64,000 bases of DNA from contig NC_134700.1 of the NCBI RefSeq assembly GCF_043290135.1, positions 239,509,088-239,573,087 of the forward strand, written 5' to 3'. Every line of letters begins with the position of its first letter. The first letter of the stretch is position 1. The notes under the pieces are model-generated. The model searched no databases. It saw only the letters and a list, made by a program, of their open reading frames with translations, and was not told where the DNA came from. The DNA is from Rhipicephalus microplus (Eukaryota > Arthropoda > Arachnida > Ixodida > Ixodidae). Below, in pieces: positions 46,085 to 56,799 of this stretch. Position numbers and translations under genes: made by a program.

Positions 46085-48853
46085 AGGTGCAGCCGAGAGC
46101 AACCACTTTTGATTCAGGGTTCTTCGTGAGGTCCCATGATTACTTCAGTGTCCTTTTTGGTGGTGCCTTTGCCTGGTTGAAGTTATGAAATGTATACTGC
46201 AACACTGAAGAAAACAGTCAACTGCAATAGAAAAGTTAAAGTAACGAAATTTTGTGCTCTTCAAAAGTGCCTCCTATTTCAAACATCTTTGTTTTGTAAT
46301 TCTTTAAATGTCGTCTTCGGGGTGGTCTACCCCTTCCAGGAATCCATAGGCTGTCGCCGCGTCGATAGACCTCTCCACCAGCTGACGCTGATATTTGAGG
46401 GTGCAGTTGCGCCTGCTTATGCTTCGTTCGTTGAAACAAGTTGCCCCTGTAAAGCGTGCATTGCAACAAGGACTCCGTTCCTGCGACAAAGCCATCAATT
46501 TCGATAACGTGCTTTGTGGAAATGCCAAACCACGTAGCGACACATATTTTTAACAGTGGAGAGGCTTCCAGCGGAGAATGAGCTGTATCAGGCACAGCAA
46601 GTTATCATTATCAGTGACGACTTCTACCTTATATGGCATCTTCCGTCACCTATCCAGGTGTTGCAGCAAAAAACTTGAGAGGATAGCCGGACATAAGAAG
46701 AAAGAAGGAAAAGGAGTAACTAAAACAAAATATTTATTCTTGGCGACGATGGATTTTGACCCGTGTACACATTGTGCGCAGACAAGCGTTGTAATCACGA
46801 GGTTATACAGGAACGCTAGCATAACAAACATTTAGAAGAACCATATAATTCTCTTTCTATCGGCGAGAGAGACATATGAAGATGGAAAAAGAAGCAAACA
46901 AAGAGAAGAAACTAAAAAAGTACAACAAAAAAGGCAGAGAAAAGCTGCGAGAAAAAAAACACGAAGAAAGAAAGAAAACGGAAGATAGAAAGCATCTCAA
47001 TCACAATCAGAATTAATTACATTGTGATTAGTACAAATATTAGTAGTAGTAGTAGCATAGTTAGTATACGAAAGTACAAACTAAGCAACAAATTGTATTT
47101 TCTCTAAAAGTAATAAACTATGTTTTCTTGTGGTCTTGCTATGTCATCCTGCAATGGTTTCAATCATGCTTGTAATAAGTTTTTTTTTTACCCCTGTGTG
47201 ACCATTTGCTCATGGTCACGCTTTATGGCTGTCGAGATGTTAATCCGCAAACACACACACTTCCGTGAATCACAGCAATTGTCTAATATCCCATTTCAGT
47301 ACAAGGAGAGCGAATAGTGACGCTATCAAGTGGTCATAACAATGGGATTCCTCTCACAATAACCGTTTCAAACCTAACCAAGAGCACCTAATCAATAACT
47401 GAATGATTCCTTTGTTGCTTTTGACGGCTATGCCTACAATAACTACTGCCTGATTGATCCCCAGTTGGCCTTCGCAAGCACGTCTTTTCAATTTTCTTTT
47501 TTCTGCGGGCAATCATTTTTTAAGAAACACTAGGGTACTGTCAAAATGGCTAGAACAGAATACCGCCCTCTTTTATACTTTCTTTCTGGTCACGTCCCAG
47601 TGGCGGCCCATTCAACCCGATCCTTTTGCTAGCGGCCTACACGAACACCATTGCAGGCAAAGCAAGGAATAGTTCAGTGCTGTACCTGACTCACGTCTCG
47701 TGTGTGTTGCAGGATCTCGTATTCATCTCTGCTTTGCAAACAACATAACGACGAAAAAGCCCTGCACATTTTATTCTTTTGTTTTTCGAGTTTCTCTTGC
47801 TTCCACCGTATTATTATAATTTATGCCTCAGCGGGGCGTTTTCTTTTCAACACGTTTACTTCGAGTCATGAAATTATAGCCAACCTTTAGATAATAATGA
47901 TCATAACACTAATGGCCCCGCCGCACACGCTAAAAACAAAAAAAATTCTGAGTTCTGGTGCTTCATATGTTGTTGTTTCCTTGCATGATGTTTGCTTAAT
48001 GTGAAATAAATTAACCAGGAATGTGGTTAAAACTACGTTAATTATTATTATTTTCCTTCTTTTCATTTTTGCCAGTACCTGTTTATAATTGCATTTCACT
48101 AACGTCCTCTAAATTTTGTGCAGTGCAGCCACTGTCACAATCCATCACCTTTTTGGCAGGCCACTGAATCACAGGGATTAATTCCCGAAGGCCGTTACAA
48201 ACAAACTTGCATAAATAAGCACATGTTTTCTATATGCTATACAACTTGCATAAAAAGCCATGAAACACTTTTTCAAGTAAAAGTAGAATCAATTCACTGG
48301 AAGAGCTATTTCCTCACAAATTCAATGCCGCAAAAATGTAAGAATACGTGTACTGCTATGGCAGTTACATAAAGATTTGTCGCATGCTGCAATTGCATTT
48401 TCTCTTTTCTCGCCGCGAAGAAAGCGCTATAAGCTAAGCAGGGAAGAATGACAGGGCCAAAGAAAATACGTTACACGCGCCTCATTACCTCGAGCACTTT
48501 TTTTCTTTTTTTTCTTTGAGTGCACAACTTTTTCGGTGTGATTGCGCGTGCACGTGCGTACAAGTAGTGGCGCCCGCGGTGATCTCTGTAGCGACCGATT
48601 GCACCATGTTTAATCAGCCAATGGCTTATAGATGGGCTTTTTACGAGTAATTTTTCAGCGTCACCCGTAGTTTGTCGAGAGAAGAGAAAGCAATTTTTAG
48701 CTGACTTTGATAATTTATTGTCAATTCCAGGCCGCATGCTGTACTATATTATTTGGCTAGCGTGTTGTCGGGAGCGTCTACTATTGATCGGCAGCGTTTG
48801 CTTATCATGTTCAAAAAGTGTTGCAGGGCATCTTTTAAGAAGCGTTTCAATAT
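46085..48853. other. Unassigned interval
   Basis: About 2.8 kb without recognised domains. A polypurine tract occupies roughly 46865-46995 and a (TAG)n run lies at 47039-47054. Overlapping minus-strand frames at 46236-46595 are unrecognised. Confidence 0.4.
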
Positions 48854-49030
48854 TGTTGCACACATGCACGAAGACAACATAGTGTATACGGTGAACGCAC
48901 TTGTCGCCCGGAGCGAGAAAGAAAGAAGAGGCTTAGGAGGATCTCTAACCAGTCGGCCGCTTCTGAGCTGCCCCTCGCGACCTAATATACGGCCCCTTTC
49001 GACCTCTACCGATCTCCTTCAAACGTAACA
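48854..49030 (+). repeat. 5' LTR of the Gypsy element
   Basis: 177 bp, TGTTGCACAC to AAACGTAACA. The AATAAAC-like signal of the 3' copy is altered here. GAGTGGTGTAGGTGCTGGG follows and may hold the primer-binding site. Confidence 0.95.
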
Positions 49031-49141
49031 GAGTGGTGTAGGTGCTGGGTAAGCGCTTCAACTACGGATCGATCACTGCCACAGCTTCGACGAAGCCGTC
49101 AACTTGCCGGTCTCCCACCATCTGCCGTGAGTGACTTCGAC

Positions 49142-50380
49142 ATGCCCGAAGAAGCAGGAGTTCCCAGGACAGCACCGTCTGGTCCGCTTCCGTACTAGCG
49201 AGTTCCACCGCCCTTCGGAGGAAAAGCCGAAGAAGATGTCGACGCCTGGCTCACCAAGTACAAACGTGTGGGCAAGTCCAACAGTTGGGATGCAGCCGCT
49301 ATGCTAGCCAACGTAGTGTTCTTTCTGACCGACACCACGCTGGTATGGTACGAGAACCACGAGGACGCGACGTGGGACCTTTTTGTTGAAAAGCTCAGGG
49401 CGTGTTTCGGCGACTTGGTTGCTAGAAAGAAGCGGGCTGGGCAAACACTGTCGCAACGGGCACAACTACCAGGTGAGACATGCACCACTTACATGAAAGA
49501 AGTGCTAAGGCTGTGCAAGGTGGTCTGTGCTACCATGTCGGAAGAGGACGAAGTTGGTCATCTGCTCAAAGGCATTGCTGAGGACGTGTATAATTTTCTA
49601 ATTGGAAAAGAAAGCCTCATTTCTGTGTCCGACATCATTCAGCATTGCCGAACGTTGGAAACGCTCAAGATGCGTCGAATGGCGCCCAAGTTTGGTCGGC
49701 TGGCTAACGTTACAACTGTTGCCAGTGTGGACACGAATCCTGGCCTCGACCTTTTTTCTACAATTCGACAGATTGTTCGCGGGTAATTGTCCCACCGAGA
49801 AATGTCGTGTTCGACAGCTGACCATCCCGAGTTGTGTCTGCCACGTGAGGCTATGGATGTTCCTCCTTTGACCCCATGGCAACCGACGACGAGCGCGGCA
49901 CTAGTGGAGTACAGCCCAGCCCCACAGTCAAGGATGACAACCATATTTCCCGCCTCGCAGTATGACTGACGCTCTCAGCGCATGCCTCCTCGACACCCGA
50001 CGTCTCATTACGACGTACCCGACCAGTACATCCGCTGCACAAGAACAAATGATGACGCTCGATTCATGGACGAGCGACCAACGTTTCGACCTCGGCCGGT
50101 GTGCTATTCCCGCGGTGTGCCAAGCCACATATCGTGGTATTGCAACCGTTGCGTGACTCTTAGGTATCACCAACCATCCGACTTTTCACGACCCTTCGAA
50201 CACTCTCATGGTGTCCGGCGGCCGGCCCACATACAACCTGATGACAACTATTGGCCCAGCAACTTCCGCAACCAGTCCCCAGTATCTGACAGGAGTTTAA
50301 CGCCCCCACCACGACCTCGTGCTCATCGTCCTCCTTCACCGCTGCGTCGCAAAGCGCCTTCTTCGCCACCGGAAAACTAG
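49142..50380 (+). pseudogene. Gypsy gag
   Basis: One frame runs from the ATG at 49142 to the TAG at 50378-50380 with three in-frame stops (49196, 49784, 49967). It contains the retrotransposon gag core with DAWLTKYKRV, LVWYENHEDATWDLFVEKL, FGDLVARKKRA and EEDEVGHLLKGI, then a basic, proline-rich tail. The nucleocapsid knuckle CYSRGVPSHISWYC has lost its second Cys (Cys-x2-Cys is now Cys-x2-Arg), so zinc binding is doubtful. It would form the virus-like core of the element. Confidence 0.9.
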
Positions 50381-50385
50381 CCAGC

Positions 50386-51507
50386 GTGGCCAATGGTGGT
50401 GAGGTCGCCGGAAACGTGCTACTGAAAGAAATACTTCCTGTGTGTACGTTTAAAAACAAAGTGCGTATTTTGGTAGATTATGTGCCTGTGATGGCCTTGG
50501 TGGACACAGGTGCAGCAATTTCCATGATAAGTGCTTCCGTTAAAGACATGTTAGGGCGGAAAGTTGTTTTTACCTGGGATGAAACTTCGACGTTCTGTGG
50601 AGTAAGTGGAGAGCCGTGGCGCCCTATCGGTGTGTGTAGTGCTGAAGTATTTTGGGGAGGCCTTATGATAACGACAGAGTTTGCGATTATTCCTCGGTCG
50701 ACACATGACGTCATTCTCGGCATGGACTTCTTGCGAGAATGTGGTGCCACTGTAGACTGTCGCACGGGGAAAGTCTTTGTGAGTGGCCAGATGCCGTCAG
50801 AACTTCTGGAAACTCTAGCGAACGACCAAACTACGCTGTGTGTCTGTGGTGATAAGTTCATAGCTGCGTTGTCTACCGTTCGTGTTCCTGTTGTTTGTCG
50901 CGACGCGGATTCTGATAGCTTCGATGCGAGCGTAGAACCAATGCACATAAGCTGCGTGAAGAAGAGTGTGTTGGTCCCCTATTGTGTGGTGTCGACCTAT
51001 GGTGGACGAACTGGCCTATGGACTGTAAACTGTTACTTTGAGCCCGTGACACTACCCAAGGGTTTGAAATTTGCTTCGGTCAGCAAAGAACACGCGACCT
51101 TTTCAGTGGTCGAGTTCACAGACGTTCCGGAAGAACGTGACAGAACTGGTTGACACAATTTGGACGGGGCTCTTATGGCAACAATAAATAGGTCGCTTAG
51201 CTCAAGCGAGCGCCGAAATTTAAGGATTGTGCAGATGAAGCACGTGTCGGTATTTGACTTAGCATAGAAGGACAAAGTAATCCCTATCCCTTTGGCTCGA
51301 ACACGCCATACCATCAACACTGGCGCGGCAAGTCGGATTCGCAAAAAACCATATCGTGTTTCCCCGTCAGATAGACAAATTATCAACAAACAAGTGCAGG
51401 AAATGATGCAAAAGCGAATGGTACAAGAGTCAATCAGTCCGTTGGCAGCACCGGTCATCCTTGTTAAGAAGAAAGATGGATCTTGGAGATTTCGCGTCGA
51501 CTATCGC
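50386..51507 (+). pseudogene. Gypsy protease and reverse transcriptase N-terminus
   Basis: The frame differs from gag. The aspartic protease has its active site VMALVDTGAAIS (Asp at 50503) and the VILGMDFL flap-side motif about 70 residues later. Two in-frame stops follow (51151, 51265), then the connecting region with RTRHTINTG and the start of reverse transcriptase (QEMMQKRMVQESISPLAAP, LVKKKDGSWRFRVDYR), broken by TGA at 51508. Confidence 0.9.
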
Positions 51508-52165
51508 TGACTAAATGCCGTGACTAAAAAGGACGTATACCCGCTGCCCCGTATAAAGGACGCAATAGACTGCTTACATTCGGCCTCTTTTTTTCCTCCG
51601 TAGACTTACGATTCGGTTAATGGCAAATTCCAATGCACCCAGGGGACAAAGAAAGGCTGCCTTTGTAACCCCTGATGGACTTTTTGAATTCAACGTTATG
51701 CCATTTGGACTATGCAATGCACCGGCAACGTTCGAGAGGTTTATGGACACCATTCTGCGTGGCTTGAAGTGGAACATCTGCATGTGCTACCTCGATGACC
51801 TCGTCATCTTTGGCCGCACATTAAATGAACACAACTCTTGTCTGCATACTGTTTTGAACTGCATCCGAAACGCTGGCCTAGTTTTAAACTCAAAGAAATG
51901 CCACTTCGGCGACCTCCAGACGCTTGCGCTCGGGCATTTCGTTGACAAGGATGGCATCCGCACTGACCCCAAGAAGACAGCAGCAGTTGAGGCGTTCAAT
52001 GCGCCGCGTTCCGTCAAGGAGCTTCGTAGTTTCCTGGGGCTTTGTTCGTACTTCCGCCGCTTTATTCCGATGTTTGCGACGCTTCGTATCCTCTCACATG
52101 CATTTTACGAAAGGACAATTCCTTTGAGTGGACCCCGGAGTGCGATTCTTCATTCCGTCAATTGA
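51508..52165 (+). pseudogene. Gypsy reverse transcriptase palm
   Basis: It shows VTKKDVYPLPRI, a first catalytic Asp in SSVDLR, a stop where FG-stop-WQ replaces SGYWQ, then VMPFGLCNAPATFE and the catalytic CYLDD at 51785-51799, followed by thumb residues LRSFLGLCSYFRRFI. Three frame changes occur: near a T-run at 51588, near 51640 and near 52095. Confidence 0.92.
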
Positions 52166-52714
52166 AGTTTTTGCTGACGTCACGACCCGTCCTTCAGCAC
52201 TTCAGTTCTTCTGCTCCGACTGAGCTTTATACGGATGCTAGTGGCATAGGTATTGGAGCCGTCCTAGTACAACGTTACAGTGACCACGTTACGTTCCGGC
52301 CTGCTTAGGGAGTGACTTGCATACGCAAGTCACTCCCTAAGCAGGCCGGAACGAAACTACACTGTCACGGAACATGAATGCCTGGCGGTAATATTTGCAA
52401 TTCAGCGGTTTAGGTCTTACCTGTACGGACGCCCATTCACAGTCGTAACCGACCACCATTCGTTGTGTTGGCTTGTCAACCTTCGTGACCCTTGGGGCCG
52501 CCTTGCGCGCTGGGCACTCCGGCTACAAGAATACAGTTTTACCGTCGCTTGCAAGAGTGGTCATCGACATGCTGACGAAGATGGTCTTTCACGTATGCAA
52601 CTCAGCACTACGGACTGTGAATCCGATGACCTTGATCAGCTTGTAGCGTCTGTGTCTCCTACATTCCCGGACTACCCCACTTCAGAGCAGAACAGCGGAA
52701 AGACGCTAAACTAG
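52166..52714 (+). pseudogene. Gypsy RNase H
   Basis: ELYTDASGIGIGAVLVQ (Asp) is followed by a 29-bp inverted duplication at 52292-52353 that introduces a stop. The domain resumes with [20 protein letters not shown] (Glu), VVTDHHSL (Asp) and HADEDGLSR (last Asp). All four catalytic acidic residues are still encoded. Confidence 0.9.
52292..52353. repeat. Perfect 29-bp inverted duplication, 4-nt spacer
   Basis: 52292-52320 and 52325-52353 are exact reverse complements around ATAC. The right arm is in-register RNase H coding sequence ([13 protein letters not shown]); the left arm is extra relative to other Gypsy elements and is therefore the added copy. Confidence 0.97.
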
Positions 52715-52858
52715 CACCACTATTCGCCGATGCATCCGCTTCCACTATTGCACGCCGTTTCTGCATGCGCAATGGACTGTTGTTCAAAAGGAACCTCTCC
52801 AGCAGTGGCGCGCGTTTCCTTCTAGTGGTCCTGGAGAGCCTGCGAACAGTTATTATGA

Positions 52859-53494
52859 GTGTCATTGCACGACGACACTACATCTGGACATTCAGGTTTG
52901 TCGCGCACGCTTCACCGGACTAAAGAGTGCTTTTATTGGCCTGATATGCAGAAGTCCGTTCAGAGTTATGTGGCAAGCTGCATGCAATGTCAGCGTCACA
53001 AACGTCCATCACATGGCCCAGCTGGTCTTCTACAGCCGATGGCAACCCCAAGTGCACCTTTCGAACAAGTGGGGATTGACTTTCTGGGCCCCTTTCCGAA
53101 ATCGGCTAAGGGCTACCGAAGGATAATCGTTTGTGTCGACTACCACACACGCTACTGCGAGACGGCGGCCGTCCCCTCCACAACTGCCAGTGAAGTCTCG
53201 TCGTTTTTGCTACAGTACGTCATGCTCCGACACGGCCCACCTCGCCTGATTATCAGCGATCGTGGACGACACTTCACAGCGGATGTCGTGGAGAAGCTAC
53301 TCCGTTTGTGTGAATCCCGCCTGCGTCACTCGACACCATACCACCCCCAAACTAATGGGCTGATGGTGCGCACCAACCGCACCATTATCAACATGGTGTC
53401 TATGTATGTCTCATGCCACCACAAGAACTGGGATGACGTACTTCCGTTCATTACTTACGCGCTCAACACCGCGAAGCATGAAATTACAGGGTAA
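52859..53494 (+). pseudogene. Gypsy integrase zinc-binding region and core
   Basis: 212 codons without a stop. HDDTTSGH and CMQC give the HHCC zinc-binding set. The core has GIDFLGPF (Asp 74), IISDRGRHF (Asp 134) and TNGLMVRTNRT, where residue 170 is Val (codon GTG at 53366-53368) in place of the catalytic Glu at the exact D-x35-E position. This single change would inactivate strand transfer. Confidence 0.93.
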
Positions 53495-53512
53495 GTTCAT
53501 TCTTTTTGCTTT

Positions 53513-53911
53513 ATGCAAGTTTGCCCCGGCACACAATCGACACAATATTACCTTTCAGTGATCACGACAACGTCACTGTCGCCGAGACTCAGCCTCGCCG
53601 AAGAGGCGCGTCGCATAGCTCGACTACGCATATTGGCATCGCAAGAGAAAGCGAAGGCACGCTATGATATTCACCGTCGACCAGTGATTTATCGCCGTGG
53701 TGATCTGGTGTGGTTGGGGACTCCGATGCGCAAGCGGGGGTTATGCCAAAAGCTTTTGGCCACTTACGATATACCTTTTGTCATTGTCGACAGACTTGGA
53801 GAGGTAAACTATGTAATAGCTAGTCTCACGGCGAGTGGTCGACGAGCTGCCAAAACTGAAGGGATTCATGTTGCCCACCTGAAACTGTACACGCCACGAC
53901 AACTCAACTGA
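53513..53911 (+). pseudogene. Gypsy integrase C-terminal region
   Basis: SQEKAKARYDIHRRPVIY, RRGDLVWLGTPMRKRG, LCQKLLATYDIPFVIVDRLG and NYVIASL form the GPY/F-like C-terminal module; KLYTPRQLN ends at the TGA 53909-53911. It belongs to the integrase above but is separated by a frame break near 53495-53512. Confidence 0.88.
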
Positions 53912-53937
53912 CTCCTCCGGCGGCCTTCGTCTGCACC

Positions 53938-53945
53938 GAGAGGAA
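53938..53945 (+). promoter_or_regulatory. Polypurine tract of the Gypsy element
   Basis: GAGAGGAA sits directly before the TG of the 3' LTR, the usual plus-strand priming site. Confidence 0.75.
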
Positions 53946-54122
53946 TGTTGCGCACACGGACGAAGACAACGAAGCGTATACGGTGAAGGCACTTGTCGCC
54001 CGGATTGAGAAAGGAAGAAGAGGATAAGGAGGATCTCTAACCAGTCAGCCACTTCTGAGCTCCCCTTCACGACCTAATAAACGGCCCCTTTCAACCTCTA
54101 CCAATCTTTTTCAAACGTAACA
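53946..54122 (+). repeat. 3' LTR of the Gypsy element
   Basis: 177 bp, TGTTGCGCAC to AAACGTAACA, with AATAAAC intact near 54075. The length equals that of the 5' LTR with no indels. Confidence 0.95.
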
Positions 54123-54568
54123 ATGTTAAAGTCATTACGAGCAAGTAACTCCCCATTAATCACGATAGCCGGCTTGGAGAAGGACGGTCGCTCGCTTATG
54201 CATGCATACGTCATAGTGGTCTCCAAACGTCCCTTGCCATACATCAAGAATCTCTCTGCATAATGACACATTCTCTGTCTGACCCGTATCATCGCCAAAG
54301 TTTACGTATAGTAGAGCGGACAGCGTCTTGGATTCCGCTAAGCCGTCGCCTCATAGGCTAGATCTCCGGTGATGTAGTGGGGATCGAAGGATCGCAATAA
54401 TGGAATGCGCATGACTTCAATGCAGCAGCCTCCTCTGTTACTATGTTAATGGACTCACGGCTCCCGTTGAACTTTGTTTCGAATCTCGCATTTGCTTACC
54501 TTACTAGCTAGAATTAAAAAACTTCATAAGGGTGCGGTAGAGGAAGAAAAGAACACGTCTCTACGCCC
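54123..54568. other. Unassigned interval
   Basis: No domain recognised. The last part may include U3 of the next LTR. Confidence 0.4.
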
Positions 54569-54692
54569 AGTGTGCTTGACCCATGTAAATATTTAAATAA
54601 ATCATGTGCTCTTTGTATGAGCAAAAAGGCTTGAAAGACTGTTTCCTTCCCCAGCACCTGGGTGATTGCCTGTGCCCCGCTCCTCGGTCACA
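54569..54692 (+). repeat. 5' LTR (right part) of second LTR element
   Basis: About 80% alike to 56674-56796 by eye. It contains an AATAAAT hexamer. It may extend left to about 54550. Confidence 0.65.
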
Positions 54693-54892
54693 TCAACTGA
54701 TTGGCAGCGGTGGGATTTGGTTGGATCCGATTGCCGTTTTTTTTTGTACCTATGCTAGCGAGGGCTCGCCTTTCGTAGATATTCTATCGAGTGTTTATTC
54801 CAAGGCGTAGATTGGTGGCTCTTTCGTGGACTAGTAATGATTAGAGGCACCTTCACAGCAGCTTGTGCAACGGAAAACTGTACGGAGTGACC

Positions 54893-55219
54893 ATGGAGTT
54901 GAACATTTTAAGAAAACCAGACTTAGTGCTTTTGTGCGAGGATCTGAATATTGACGCGGCGACGATACATAGAAAGTCACATTTGATACAGGCGATTAAA
55001 GATTCTGACGCGGATGAGGAAAGGCATTGTGATTATTGGGATCTCACATAGGCCAGGCGGAAGGAAGCAGAAGAACGACAGTGGCTTGCGTTTGAAGAAG
55101 AGACCACAAGGCGTATAGAGGAAACAGCAGCTCTTGAAAAGAAAATGAAAAGACTGAGGCTTGAGCTTCGCATTGTCCTGGCAAAACGTGCCGGTGATCA
55201 GGCCACAGTAAATGCCTAG
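54893..55219 (+). pseudogene. LTR-element gag N-terminus, SAP-like
   Basis: ATG at 54893 begins MELNILRKPDLVLLCEDL, then RKSHLIQAI: a short L..LCE.L...RK..LI..I helix pair like the one starting gag of several arthropod Gypsy elements. A TAG at 55049-55051 interrupts the frame. It then continues in register with a charged coiled-coil-like EEETTRRIEETAALEKKMKR and ends at 55217-55219. No capsid or nucleocapsid follows. Confidence 0.6.
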
Positions 55220-56467
55220 ATTCATGATGGACCAGGCAGCATAAACATGGAAGGTGCAGCTGAGATAGCCGGTGAGTGCAGCCTTCGTGGCCAGTCGGAG
55301 ATGTCACAATCATGGCTGAAAAAAAGGATGACTCACTCGTGGATGAATGTTTTACTCGATTTATAGTACACGTGGTATATTCGACTGAATACGATGAGTG
55401 CGCATACGCGCTCGCCAAACAATAAAGCATACAGCCAGAGGTGCTATCTGCAGTAGATAGCAACGTGGCTGGGTAGGATAGCTGAACTGCATCTGTCAGT
55501 AGGGTAGCATACAATGCTAACGCTAGAGAAAGCGACAAAAAAGGTAGCAGATTGCCAGTGCAATGCCTCTACAGCTGCAAGGAAGCTGGTGGATTTTTCT
55601 TAGTTTCTGCTGTTACAAAAAGGCACTTCTTCAAGGATATTTTTTCTGCCTCACTCTGGGCAACAGCAAGGAGTACACGTGCAGGTGGGGGTCGTTAAGA
55701 CGCTCCTTCTACCGGGGGACAGGAAAAAAATTCTTTGCTTTGAAACCCTTCTTAGCTTCGATGTGGAGGTAAATGTCGTGAAGCATTCGGGTGGTTTAAC
55801 GCGGGTTTTGAGACATATGTGTCAAACAACTTCTTTTAAAACGCCTTTTTGTTTTGGGACTCTTGAGCGGGGGACCACGTTCGCCCACCTGGTTTTGGAA
55901 GTGTCAGGTTAACTGATCGGCACCACAGTGTAGGCTTGCGTTGTACAAAAAAAGTTAAAGAAAAAACGTTGGAGGATGCTGACACCTGGTGGTTTTCGGA
56001 AACGTTGAGGGTTCTCAGCATAGATATTGAGTAGAATGCATCGCTTCCCACAAGACAGAAGTCCAGCAAGGCCTAGCAGTCTAACAGCACGGCAAGGTGG
56101 ACAGCAACTAGTCTATGCGGGCTGTGGACTTTTACAGTGATGCGTTGCACCTTTGATCAGGTTGAGCAGGCAGCGGGGACCATTTCATGGCAGCTTTGGA
56201 GTTGCTCCGCTCGTACTGAGAGTGTGTTTGTGTATTGTAGGTTGCGACGACGCCAAAGTGTGCCTACTACGCGATCTGCTCTGTGACGTGCGTGCGTGTC
56301 CTGTGGTGAATCAGCGTGGAGTCTACAGAGACGCACAACGACAACTTCAGGGAGCAGTTCCTCTGCAGCCCTTACGTGACATCTTCGGGTGGTGGATGGA
56401 GATGGCCTCCAAGGGATGCTGATCGGCGTACCGTTCAAATGCTGTCGGCGTCCTGCAGGAACGCAAG

Positions 56468-56469
<2 letters not shown>
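55220..56469. other. Internal region of second LTR element, no domain recognised
   Basis: Short frames at 55563-55912 on the plus strand are not recognisable. Presumed decayed internal sequence or unrelated insert. Confidence 0.4.

Positions 56470-56505
<36 letters not shown>
56470..56505. repeat. (GT)n microsatellite
   Basis: About 18 GT units. Confidence 0.95.
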
Positions 56506-56506
<1 letters not shown>

Positions 56507-56673
56507 GCAGGAAACACGCATCCGCGTCAGTGGGACACGCAGTCGGCGTTCGACAAGAAGCGCGTGCACGAACCGGCAGATAAAAAGGAGCGTCGTGTGT
56601 GTGTGCTGGTTGCTCTCTCTCTGGCTTTCGTTAAGGCCGGTCGGGTCTCGTGTTAAGGCGGGTCACGACACCT

Positions 56674-56796
56674 AGTGTGCTTGACTCGTGTAAATATGTA
56701 AATAAATATTGTATTCTTTGTGTGAGCAAGAAGCCTTGCAAGACTATCTCCTTCCCCAGCACCTGTGTTTTATCTGTGCCCCACCCCTCGGTCACA
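56674..56796 (+). repeat. 3' LTR (right part) of second LTR element
   Basis: Partner of 54569-54692; it ends CCTCGGTCACAACA. Confidence 0.65.
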
Positions 56797-56799
56797 ACA

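Larger units (their letters stand above)
48854..54122 (+). mobile_element. Ty3/Gypsy LTR retrotransposon, complete structure, inactive
   Basis: 5269 bp with two 177-bp LTRs (TG...CA), gag, protease, reverse transcriptase, RNase H and integrase in Ty3/Gypsy order, and a purine-rich tract (53938-53945) just before the 3' LTR. There is no envelope gene: the integrase frame ends 34 bp before the LTR. The LTRs differ at about 22 of 177 positions by eye (about 88% identity), pointing to an old insertion. No exact target duplication is seen (AATAT before, ATGTT after). Numerous stops and shifts make it non-functional. Confidence 0.95.
54569..56796 (+). mobile_element. Second LTR element, internally deleted
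   Basis: Related direct repeats at 54569-54692 and 56674-56796, each with AGTGTGCTTGAC at the left, TAAATATNTAAATAAAT in the middle and CCTCGGTCACA at the right, enclose about 2 kb. ACTGATTGGCAGCGGTGGG after the first repeat looks like a primer-binding site. Only one gag-like frame is recognised; pol is missing. The full left ends of the LTRs cannot be set because the copies diverge there. Confidence 0.65.

Noticed and set aside
48854..54122. Endogenous retrovirus with envelope
   Set aside because: Only 34 bp separate the integrase stop from the 3' LTR and no envelope frame exists anywhere in the element.
56316..56675. Plus-strand frame of 119 codons
   Set aside because: It runs through a (GT)n microsatellite and LTR sequence and has no domain.
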